Assembly (NCBI GenBank): GCA_000381565.1
Contig: KB906724.1
Span: forward strand, 1,538,766-1,602,765
From: Oxalobacteraceae bacterium AB_14
GTDB taxonomy: Bacteria > Pseudomonadota > Gammaproteobacteria > Burkholderiales > Burkholderiaceae_D
DNA length: 64,000 nt
Reading direction: 5' to 3'
Shown here: in pieces, positions 16,064-23,848 of the stretch
Numbering within the stretch: position 1 is the first letter of the stretch
Layout: each line of letters opens with the position of its first letter
Made by a program: the position numbers and the translations under genes
Notes under the pieces: model-generated
Databases searched by the model: none
Told to the model about the DNA's origin: nothing
What the model saw: the letters and a program-made list of their open reading frames with translations, nothing else

Positions 16064-16888
16064 TTACCTCATCGGCGAGAGCAGCCGGTTGTCGGTGACG
16101 AGGTTGCGCACGCCGTGCGCGTGGTCTTCCTTGAAGACATTGGCCGAGCACCAGGCGCCGACGGATGCAGCATTCACCTTCAGCACTTTCGGACGCACGC
16201 TCCACGAGACCTGCAAGGGCGAACCTTTTTCATTGAAGGTCGGGCCGGTGGTCGAACCCGCGTATTGGATGGGTTTGCCCGTGTGTTTGGGGATGTGCTT
16301 GGCCTGCTGGTAGCCGTTGACCTCGCCGAGCTCGGTCAGTGCGGCAAAATCGGCCGCCTTGGCGTCATTGACCAGCACCAGAACCTGGGCTTCGACGCGA
16401 AGCTGGGGATTGGCGTCGGCTTCGCTGAGGCAAGCGCTCAGCGTCGGGCCTGGCGTGACTTGCGCCGTGCTGTGCACGTAGTGAAGTTCGATGGTATCGC
16501 CCACCTGGAGGCCGCCGTGCTCGCTGGGACAGACCTCGGCGCTCAGCGGGGTGGCTTCGGCGGGCGTCAATTTGCCCGCGTATTTGAACCCCGCATCGGC
16601 CGGCACCGAGAATTCCCCGCCCTTGTGTTCGGCATTTTTATGGAAATGAATATTGCAGAGATTCATTCTGGACGCGGCCGGCGCCATGGTGAACACGCGC
16701 AGATTGCTGCCGCCTCTGGCGCCCAGGTCGCGCGGCGATTGGGGGCCGTAACCCTTGCCTTCGGTGGCCTTGGCCAGGGCCTCGTTCTGGGCTGCTACCG
16801 TGTCGCTCCCAACATGATGGGCGTCTTGGGCATAGGCGCTCGCGCCAAGCGTGAGCGCTAACAGGTTCAAGGCGAATGGTATTTTCAT
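16064..16888 (-). CDS. Delta-class carbonic anhydrase, exported
   Basis: A 274-residue protein with a signal peptide (FALNLLALTLGASAYA). It carries the delta carbonic anhydrase signature: YGPQSPRDL, then NLCNIHFHKNAEHKGG with the H-F-H and E-H zinc-site residues, and conserved cysteines (NLC near 76, EVC, SACL, AWC). The enzyme hydrates CO2 to bicarbonate, here in the periplasm. The delta class was first described in marine diatoms and is uncommon in bacteria. It is monocistronic, converging on the tRNA-Asn terminator. Length and all motifs look intact. Assignment to the family rests on motif recognition. Confidence 0.85.
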   Translation of the reverse strand: MKIPFALNLLALTLGASAYAQDAHHVGSDTVAAQNEALAKATEGKGYGPQSPRDLGARGGSNLRVFTMAPAASRMNLCNIHFHKNAEHKGGEFSVPADAGFKYAGKLTPAEATPLSAEVCPSEHGGLQVGDTIELHYVHSTAQVTPGPTLSACLSEADANPQLRVEAQVLVLVNDAKAADFAALTELGEVNGYQQAKHIPKHTGKPIQYAGSTTGPTFNEKGSPLQVSWSVRPKVLKVNAASVGAWCSANVFKEDHAHGVRNLVTDNRLLSPMR

Positions 16889-17056
16889 TGAGCGTACTCC
16901 AAGTTTTGCAGATGTAAAAAATTCAATTCTAACTGCTTTGAACTGGGCAGTCGATCAGTCGTTCGGGCGGCTGGGTTTATGGCCGTCTGCGCCGTATCAA
17001 TGTCGAAGCCAGCAGCAGTTCTATGCTCGGTCGGTAGTCCTTAAAGGAGACCCGAC

Positions 17057-20000
17057 ATGAAACACCAGCCGTTTGTTGCGACCCTGACCGCTCAGCCTGT
17101 GTATGCGCTGGGCGATCCCATCGTCATTACCGTTGACATCGAAAACACCAGCGCCGAAGCCTACCAGCTGCTGACCTGGGGCACGCCGCTGGAACCCACC
17201 CTCAGCGGCGACTGCTTCGTCGTCGAGCGCGACGGCCAGACCATCCCCTACGACGGCCGCTACGTCAAGCGCGGCGATCCGCCGGCCAGCGCCTACACGC
17301 TGATCGGTGCCGGCGAACGCCAGAGCTTCAGCGTCGACATTTCCGAGGTGTACGCGATCGATCAGGCCGGGCAATACAAGGCGGCGCTGAACGCCGTGTT
17401 CTTCGATGCCTTCATGGTGGCCGGCAACGTCAAGGCGGGCGCGCGCAAGCGCCAGGCGCACGAGGCGCACGCGGCGCCGCCGGCCGAGGTGCAGTTCGAG
17501 GTGGTGGCCGGCGCGACGCCCAAATCGACCTCCGGCCAGCTGGCGCGCAAGGCCGAGGCGCAACTGGCCAAGAACAATGCCAAGGCGCCCAGTTTCAACG
17601 GCGGCACGGCGACCCAGCAAGCCGACACCATCATCGCCCACGGCAATGCGCAGTATTTCGCGGCGCTGTCCGCAGCACAGCTTGCCGCCGGGCTGGCCGG
17701 CAGCAACAGCCTGTACCAGACCTGGTACGGCGCCTTCAACCAGGGCCGCTACGACAAGGTCACCGACGACTACAACAAGATCGCCAACACGCTGGCCAAC
17801 GAGCAGGTGACCTATGATTTCACCGGCCAGGGACACGGCAGCGACACCTGCCAGCCGGGCTATTTCGCCTTTACCTACAAGGGTTCGCGCACGGTCTGGC
17901 TGTGCAGCAGCTATCTGAGCGCGGCGCAGATCGGCACCGACTGCAAGTTCGGCACGCTGGTGCACGAGTGGAGCCACGCGGTCGACAACACCGACGACAT
18001 CCAGTACGGCGAAACGGCCTGCCTGGCGCTGGCCACCAGCGATCCCGGCAAGGCCGTCAACAACGCCGACAGCCACGAATATTTCGCCGAGCACCTGGCC
18101 GAGTCGGACTTCGGCAAGAGCTTCACCTTCATCACCGACCGCAGCACCTTCGGCAAGGACGAGATCGACACGATGCCGTCGCCGGCCGTGATCGACAAGG
18201 CGTTCTACGTGGTGGCGGACGGCTTCTGGCCGGACAAGCTGGGCATCACGGCGGGCACACTGGGCAATGCGCCGACGGTGAAACCGGCCATCAGCTTCAA
18301 TCCGGCGGTGGCGGGCATGTCCGTCACGGTGACGTCGCTGGAGGCCGAGGATGCCAGCCTGCCCATCGCGCCGCAGCGCTTCACCTGGGTCTGCCGCATC
18401 AGCTTCGCCGACAGCAGCGGCTTCCCCGCTGGCGCCGGCCAGACCCTGGCGGTCGACATGACGGCGACCCTGGGCGGCCTGAGCGCCAACGCGCAAATCC
18501 TGCTGATACGCGACCCCAATCCGTGGGAGGTGGACGGTCCGACATCCTGGCTCAGCACCGACCTGCGCGTGTTCAAGCTGCGCGACGGCGACGCCCGCTT
18601 CGGCGCCACCATCAGCGGCAACGCCAATGCCTACATCCAGCAGGTGCTGGCCAAGCTGAACGCCGGCACGGCAGGCGAGAGCTTCGACAACCTGTCCACC
18701 GACGCCACGCTGGAGCTGTCGCAAAAGGTCAACGGCACGGCCATGTTCAACTTCGCCATCGCCCGCGTCCACTATCGCGGTTCGACCAACATCAGCAATG
18801 TGCGCACCTTCTTCCGCCTGTTCCCGGCCAGCACCACTTCGACCGAATTCGACGCCGGCACCACCTACCGCCGCGCCACCAGCGGCAGCGAGGCGATCCC
18901 CTTGCTGGGGCTAAGCGGCGGCGGCGATTTGCTGACGATACCGTGCTTTGCCGAGGCGCGCGTCGACTCGTCCAACACCGCGCTGACGGAACAGCACGAT
19001 CCGGCCAATGTGCGCAGCATGAACGGCAGCGGCGGCGAGGTGTTTGCCTACTTCGGCTGCTGGCTCGACATCAACCAGACCCAGGCGCAGTTCCCGACCC
19101 ATCCATCGCCTGCCAACGGGCCGTGGGGCTCGGGCCGCAAGAGCATCCAGCAACTGGTGCGCAACGCCCATCAATGCCTGGTGGCGGAAATCGCCTTCGA
19201 TCCCGATCCGGTGCCGGCCGGCATATCGCCGGCGGCTTCGGACAAGCTGGCGCAGCGCAATCTGTCCATCATCGAATCGCCCAATCCGGGCTACGCGTCG
19301 TCGCGGCGGATACTGGGCACGTTCGAGCTGCGCCCGGCCAAGGGCGCCGAGCAGTTGCCGGACCGCCAGCCCGACGAGTTGCTGATCGAGTGGGGCAACC
19401 TGCCGACGGACAGCATCGCCAGCATCTACATACCGGAGGTGGCGGCCAGCCAGATCGTCGCGCTGGCCAGCGCGCGCTACGTCAACCACGGCCTCACCCT
19501 GCTCGACGAGCAGACGATCCAGTTGAAAATCGGCGGCATTTCCTATGTGCCGCTGCCGCCGGGCGCGGCGTTCGGCCTGACCGGCTTGCTGTCGGTGCAG
19601 CTGCCGGACACCATACACAAGGGCGAGCTGTACACGGTGATCGTGCGCCAGGTCAGCGACACCTTTGCCTTGCCGCCGGTGGTGATCGGCATTCGCGGCG
19701 AAGTGCGCGCCGCGGCGGCGCGGGAGCACGCGCTGGACGTGATCCGCTGGCGCCGCGTGGTCGGCAGCTACCAGTTGACGATACCGGTGCGCACCAAGGA
19801 AGTGATCGTCGGTGCCGAATCGCGGCTGCTGTCGGTGCTGCGCTGGATACTGGAGGCGGTGCCGGCCGGCGACCGCTGGCAACCGGTGTTCAGCCGCTAC
19901 GTTTCGCTGATCGGCGACCGCGTCGGTGGACTGGGCGGCGATCCCGACCACATCAAGCCGTCGCCGGACGGCTCCGGCGGCGAGGCGGGCGGCGGCCAGC

Positions 20001-20272
20001 ACGGGCACCCGCCCGGACACGGCCACGAGCATACGCACCGTTACCAGGGCAAGGTTAGCGGACTGATCTACGATTGCTTCGGCGACTTCGCCGGCTTCCT
20101 GCTGGACACTTGCGGAAAGGAGAGGGAATTCTGCACGCACGAACACCAGATCGAAGCCTTGGCAAGCACCGCCTGGCGCGAGCGGATGGCGATCACGGTG
20201 GTGGCGTGCTCATCCGATCCACACCGGCCGCTGAGCATCATCCTGCAGCGGGCGCCGGCTCAATGTAGCTAA
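17057..20272 (+). CDS. Very long M35-family (Lys-N-like) metalloendopeptidase with unknown C-terminal domains
   Basis: A 1071-residue protein. Residues about 1-130 form a beta-sandwich-like N-domain, and the peptidase domain has H303-EWS-H307 followed by D314-IQ-Y317-G and NADSHEYFAE, the aspzincin pattern of deuterolysin and fungal Lys-N (M35). Residues about 420-980 are beta-rich and unassigned. A His/Gly-rich linker (GHPPGHGHEHTHR) precedes a final 75-residue domain starting YQGKVSGLIYDCFGDFAGF. M35 enzymes are normally 170-400 residues, so two-thirds of this protein is extra. No signal peptide is visible despite a strong AAAGGAGA ribosome site at this start. Exported by another route, or intracellular: undecided. 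Confidence 0.8.
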   Translation: MKHQPFVATLTAQPVYALGDPIVITVDIENTSAEAYQLLTWGTPLEPTLSGDCFVVERDGQTIPYDGRYVKRGDPPASAYTLIGAGERQSFSVDISEVYAIDQAGQYKAALNAVFFDAFMVAGNVKAGARKRQAHEAHAAPPAEVQFEVVAGATPKSTSGQLARKAEAQLAKNNAKAPSFNGGTATQQADTIIAHGNAQYFAALSAAQLAAGLAGSNSLYQTWYGAFNQGRYDKVTDDYNKIANTLANEQVTYDFTGQGHGSDTCQPGYFAFTYKGSRTVWLCSSYLSAAQIGTDCKFGTLVHEWSHAVDNTDDIQYGETACLALATSDPGKAVNNADSHEYFAEHLAESDFGKSFTFITDRSTFGKDEIDTMPSPAVIDKAFYVVADGFWPDKLGITAGTLGNAPTVKPAISFNPAVAGMSVTVTSLEAEDASLPIAPQRFTWVCRISFADSSGFPAGAGQTLAVDMTATLGGLSANAQILLIRDPNPWEVDGPTSWLSTDLRVFKLRDGDARFGATISGNANAYIQQVLAKLNAGTAGESFDNLSTDATLELSQKVNGTAMFNFAIARVHYRGSTNISNVRTFFRLFPASTTSTEFDAGTTYRRATSGSEAIPLLGLSGGGDLLTIPCFAEARVDSSNTALTEQHDPANVRSMNGSGGEVFAYFGCWLDINQTQAQFPTHPSPANGPWGSGRKSIQQLVRNAHQCLVAEIAFDPDPVPAGISPAASDKLAQRNLSIIESPNPGYASSRRILGTFELRPAKGAEQLPDRQPDELLIEWGNLPTDSIASIYIPEVAASQIVALASARYVNHGLTLLDEQTIQLKIGGISYVPLPPGAAFGLTGLLSVQLPDTIHKGELYTVIVRQVSDTFALPPVVIGIRGEVRAAAAREHALDVIRWRRVVGSYQLTIPVRTKEVIVGAESRLLSVLRWILEAVPAGDRWQPVFSRYVSLIGDRVGGLGGDPDHIKPSPDGSGGEAGGGQHGHPPGHGHEHTHRYQGKVSGLIYDCFGDFAGFLLDTCGKEREFCTHEHQIEALASTAWRERMAITVVACSSDPHRPLSIILQRAPAQCS

Positions 20273-20327
20273 ATTGGTATGGTTCTCGTGTTATATTCTG
20301 GACACTGAATTTGTCCAGGGGAAGACG

Positions 20328-21518
20328 ATGTCGAGAAAATGGCTGCTGGGAATGGGCGTGGCGGTGGGCATGATGACGGTCGCGCGTGCCGAAGCGCCCT
20401 TGCCGGTGCAAGTACACCTGACGCACGTGGCGCCCGATACCTGGCGCGCCGACTACCGGTTTTCGCAAGCAGTCACGTCGCTCCAGTTCGAGCCGGTGGC
20501 CGACTTTCGCAAATCGGCGTGGAAGGTGCTGACGCCTGGCGTGACGCTGACCACCGGCGGCGAGCATGACACGCTGGCCGCCGTCAGCGGCAAACCGCTG
20601 CGGCAGCTCAGCGTGGAAATCTCCACCTTCGATCGACTGCTGGAGAAGCAATACGTCGCCATGGACCGTTTCTCCGATGGCGGGCGCCTGATCTATCTGG
20701 GCTTCCTGCAAGGCCAGGCCCGGCAGGGCAAGCTGGTGCGCGATATCGCGGCCAACTTCACGCTGGCGGGGCTGGGCAAGGAAACCGTGCTGGTGCCCGC
20801 CACCCCGGCCGCGCCGTCCAACAGCGCCACGCCGTATGCCTACTTCGGCCCGCAGTCGCCGGTCACCGCCGGCGAGGCGCAGGTGCTGCTCGACCCCGGC
20901 CTGTCCGCCTGGGCCAGGGAAACGCTGCTCGACACCACGGCCAAGATGTCGACCTACTACCGCGCGGCGTACCGGCAAGCGCTGCGCCAGCCCCTGCTGC
21001 TGCTGGCGGCCGTCAGCGACACCGCCTCGCCGGGTCTGTCGATCAAGGGCGGCGTGGTCGGTGCGCAGATCGTCTACCGTTTCGGCGGCACCGCCCTGCT
21101 GACCGCCGAAAGTCCCAAGAAGCGGGAGATGGTGGCCAAGGTCGTGGCGCATGAAATGGCGCATCTGTGGCAGAACAATGCGCGCCGCGGCGGCACCAGC
21201 GAGCTCTCGCCGCCGTGGGTGCACGAGGGCGGCGCCGAAGCCATGGCGCTCGATGGGCTGCTGCGCACCGGCATCTGGAGCGCCGAGCAGGGCCAGGCGT
21301 TCACCGCCGCCACGCTGGACGAGTGCGCGAAGCTGGAACACAGCTTCGACAGCTATCGCGGCATCTACGCCTGCGGCTTCGAGCGCTACAACCAGCTGAA
21401 GGTCGACATCGTGCCGCTGTGGCGCGACATGATCAGCGCCGCCGACAGCAAGGGCGAAATCTACAGCGAGGCGATGATCAACTCGCTTGTCGGGCGCGCG
21501 GGCAAGGCCGCGCCTTGA
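20328..21518 (+). CDS. Secreted gluzincin-type metallopeptidase (M1/M61-like)
   Basis: A 396-residue protein with a signal peptide (WLLGMGVAVGMMTVARA); ATG 20328 follows GGGGAAG. The active site is H275-EMA-H279-LW followed by WVHEGGAE with E300 as the likely third zinc ligand. This is the HExxH plus downstream Glu arrangement of gluzincins. The first 150 residues are beta-rich, like the N-terminal domain of M1/M61 enzymes. It starts 55 bases after the M35 peptidase gene on the same strand, so the two peptidases may be transcribed together. The substrate is unknown. Confidence 0.8.
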   Translation: MSRKWLLGMGVAVGMMTVARAEAPLPVQVHLTHVAPDTWRADYRFSQAVTSLQFEPVADFRKSAWKVLTPGVTLTTGGEHDTLAAVSGKPLRQLSVEISTFDRLLEKQYVAMDRFSDGGRLIYLGFLQGQARQGKLVRDIAANFTLAGLGKETVLVPATPAAPSNSATPYAYFGPQSPVTAGEAQVLLDPGLSAWARETLLDTTAKMSTYYRAAYRQALRQPLLLLAAVSDTASPGLSIKGGVVGAQIVYRFGGTALLTAESPKKREMVAKVVAHEMAHLWQNNARRGGTSELSPPWVHEGGAEAMALDGLLRTGIWSAEQGQAFTAATLDECAKLEHSFDSYRGIYACGFERYNQLKVDIVPLWRDMISAADSKGEIYSEAMINSLVGRAGKAAP

Positions 21519-21585
21519 TGTGCGTCAAGCGGGGAGGATGGGGCGCTTCTTATCATGGTAGTCCAACCACTTGAAGGAGGCTGCC

Positions 21586-22035
21586 ATGGCTAACAGTTTG
21601 ATGCGTATCGATCCTTTCCGCGAGCTTGCCCGTTTCGATCCCTTCCGCGACATGGATGAGATGTTCCGCGACTTCGCGCCGGCCGCGTGGCGCGGCGCCG
21701 ACGTGGCGCCGCGCATGCGCATGGATGTGAGCGAGACCGATAAAGCGTATCTGGTCAAGGCTGAAATCCCCGGCGTGCAGAAGGAGGACATCAAGGTGGC
21801 CGTCAACGGCAACCAGGTGTCGCTGAGCGCCGAGATCAAGGACGAACAGCAGGCCGGCGCCAACAAGACCGGCGCCCTGCGCAGCGAACGCTACTACGGA
21901 CAATTGCAGCGCAGCTTCACCTTGCCGCAGGACGTGGACGACGAACAGGCCGAGGCGCGCTACGAAAACGGCGTGCTGCACCTGACCCTGCCGAAAAAAG
22001 TCGGCACCGGCGGCAAGCAGCTGTCCATCCAGTAA
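21586..22035 (+). CDS. Hsp20/alpha-crystallin small heat shock protein
   Basis: A 149-residue small chaperone. ATG 21586 follows GAAGGAGG; an ATG five codons earlier overlaps that ribosome site and is unlikely. An RIDPFRELARFDPFRDMDEMF N-arm precedes an alpha-crystallin domain (about 40-135) with AEIPGVQKEDIKV and the ENGVLHLTLPK strand, and the C-terminus carries a short anchor. It holds unfolding proteins in a refoldable state in the cytoplasm. No convincing sigma-32 promoter or ROSE-type thermometer could be identified upstream. It converges on the membrane-protein gene whose stop is adjacent at 22036. Confidence 0.95.
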   Translation: MANSLMRIDPFRELARFDPFRDMDEMFRDFAPAAWRGADVAPRMRMDVSETDKAYLVKAEIPGVQKEDIKVAVNGNQVSLSAEIKDEQQAGANKTGALRSERYYGQLQRSFTLPQDVDDEQAEARYENGVLHLTLPKKVGTGGKQLSIQ

Positions 22036-22779
22036 TCAGTGCGACGGGGCGTTGCAGGCCGGGTCGGCGTCCCAGCGGCCCGAGCAGATGCGCGAGCGGC
22101 ACAGCATGCCCTCGATCAGCCCCAGCTGCTTGCAGCGCGCCAGCAGCTGCGCCGTGCTGTCGCCATGCTGGCGCTCGACCACGTCGCGGTTGCGCTCCGG
22201 CAGCACGGCGGCCGGCTTGTTTGCATGCGCGACCAAAGCCGTGAGCAGGGCGACGTCGGTGTCGCCGGGAGCCGCTGCGGTTGCGGCGGCGGTGCCGGCG
22301 GCGCCCGTCTGCCTGCGTGCCGGGCCGGCCGCGTGTGGCGCCTCGGACTTCGCCAGCGTGTGGGGGGGCGGCGCGGTCGCCGTGGATGCCGGATGAGACG
22401 CCGGCGCCGGCGTGGGGGCCGGCCGGGCGATCGATTCATTGACGATCGCCGCCGCCTGCACGGCCGGCGAGCTAGCCGCGGCTTGCGGCTCCACGGCCTC
22501 GATAGTCCGCCGCTCGAAATGCGTGCGCACGCTGCTGCGGCTGTGCGCGAATGAGCCCGGGGTGAGCGTGTCATCGTGCACCAGCCAGGCGACGGTGCAG
22601 AGGGTCAGCACCAGCAGGCCCAGGCCGATGGTCCAGCCATCGATGGTCCAGCCGCCGGTGCGGGCCGGTTTGGCCGCTGTCTTCTGACCATGTTCCAGAT
22701 GCGCCAGTATGCGTTTGCCGCCGTCGGCCGCCACGCGCTTGGAACTCATCAGGTCGGGTTTTTGCTTCGACGTATCCAC
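22036..22779 (-). CDS. Single-span membrane protein of unknown function
   Basis: A 247-residue protein. I chose GTG 22779 because GGAGGAAA lies four bases upstream, although the frame stays open further. One membrane segment (about residues 50-68, GLGLLVLTLCTVAWLV) separates a short cytoplasmic N-terminus from a long Ala/Pro-rich stretch that should span the cell wall. The C-terminal 35 residues contain four cysteines (CKQLGL, LCRSRICSGR, PAC), suggesting a small disulfide-bonded domain. I do not recognise the family. It is divergent from the M15 peptidase gene; the 55-base gap may hold a shared regulatory region, and a role with TssM in the envelope is possible but unproven. Confidence 0.75.
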   Translation of the reverse strand: MDTSKQKPDLMSSKRVAADGGKRILAHLEHGQKTAAKPARTGGWTIDGWTIGLGLLVLTLCTVAWLVHDDTLTPGSFAHSRSSVRTHFERRTIEAVEPQAAASSPAVQAAAIVNESIARPAPTPAPASHPASTATAPPPHTLAKSEAPHAAGPARRQTGAAGTAAATAAAPGDTDVALLTALVAHANKPAAVLPERNRDVVERQHGDSTAQLLARCKQLGLIEGMLCRSRICSGRWDADPACNAPSH

Positions 22780-22834
22780 GGTATTTCCTCCGAATTTGAT
22801 CTGGTCTTTCACGCCGTTTGCCGGAGCGCCTACG

Positions 22835-23737
22835 ATGAAGCGTTCTCGCACCTCAGTGTCCGATCTGCGGCGCGACCTTGCTTTGACGGAGCGCACCATG
22901 TTTCTCTTTTCGGTCTTGCTGTTTTTCATCTTCGCTTGCGTGGGCGCATGGCTGGCGCTGTTTCCTGCGGGGCGAGACGTGGTGGCGCAGTCGATGTCGG
23001 CCATCGGCCGGCGCATCGAACTGGGGCTGCGCGGCGGCTACCGGCAGGGCGCGCAACAGGCGGCGCTGGCGGGACGCAGCGCCGGCGGCGGCGTGCTGCG
23101 CACGCTGAAGTTCTTGCAGCGCCGCTATCTGCTGGTGCTGTCGGCCGCGGTGCTGCTGACCGTGCCGCCGATGCTGGCGCTGGTGCTCAGCGGACGCAGC
23201 ATGCTGGGCGGCTACGACGGCGACAGCCACGCCGTCAACGACCAGGTCGCGGATCTGCTGAAGGGCGAGCAGCTGGCGGCACCGGCGCCGTTGCCGCCGC
23301 CGGTCTTCACGACGGCGGAGGTGACGCTGGTGCGGCCGCTGCTCGACGGCGCCAACCGCAACTGGCAGCTGCTCGATCCCGACTTCGCCCGGCGCCTGCT
23401 GCTGGTGTTCCGGATCATGAAGGAGAACCACGGCTACGACATGGCGATCCTGGAGGGCTACCGCAGCCCGGAGCGGCAGAACGCGCTGGCCGCCGCCGGC
23501 CCAAGCGTGACCAACGCCAAGGCCTTCCAGAGCTATCACCAGTTCGGCCTGGCGGCGGACTGCGCCTTCCTGCGCGACGGCAAGTTGCTGATCTCCGAAA
23601 AGGATCCGTGGGCGATGCGCGGCTACCGCCTGTACGGCGAGGCGGCCGAGGCGGTCGGCCTGCGCTGGGGTGGCCGCTGGACCATGATGGACTTCGGCCA
23701 TACGGAGTTGCGGGTGGCCGGCACCGTGCGGAAATAG
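22835..23737 (+). CDS. Membrane-anchored M15 peptidase, TagX-like
   Basis: A 300-residue protein starting at ATG 22835, eight bases after GGAG. Two membrane segments (about 22-45 and 107-128) precede an M15_4-type peptidoglycan peptidase domain with EGYRSPERQNAL, the zinc motif H235-QFGLAA-D242 and the closing D286-FGH289-TEL. Such enzymes cut peptidoglycan peptides. It lies directly upstream of a tssM gene. TagX, an M15-type L,D-endopeptidase coded near tssM in Acinetobacter, is needed for type VI secretion assembly, so I infer the same job here: opening the wall for the TssJLM complex. No other T6SS gene is in the window. Confidence 0.75.
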   Translation: MKRSRTSVSDLRRDLALTERTMFLFSVLLFFIFACVGAWLALFPAGRDVVAQSMSAIGRRIELGLRGGYRQGAQQAALAGRSAGGGVLRTLKFLQRRYLLVLSAAVLLTVPPMLALVLSGRSMLGGYDGDSHAVNDQVADLLKGEQLAAPAPLPPPVFTTAEVTLVRPLLDGANRNWQLLDPDFARRLLLVFRIMKENHGYDMAILEGYRSPERQNALAAAGPSVTNAKAFQSYHQFGLAADCAFLRDGKLLISEKDPWAMRGYRLYGEAAEAVGLRWGGRWTMMDFGHTELRVAGTVRK

Positions 23738-23848
23738 CCAGGCGCGGGGCGATGATTGTGCTGCCTCAAGTAATCCCTGCTTTGTTGGTGGCAACATTGC
23801 TCGGTCCGCTTGCTGCTCAGGCGCTGTCGTTCAAGCCGGCCTACACCC

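Noticed and set aside
17902..20058. 718-codon plus-strand frame within the M35 gene
   Set aside because: Out-of-frame reading of the M35 gene; Arg/Gly/His-biased and without domains.
21514..21585. CTTGA-like sequence as a sigma-32 promoter for hsp20
   Set aside because: No CCCCAT-type -10 box lies at suitable spacing.
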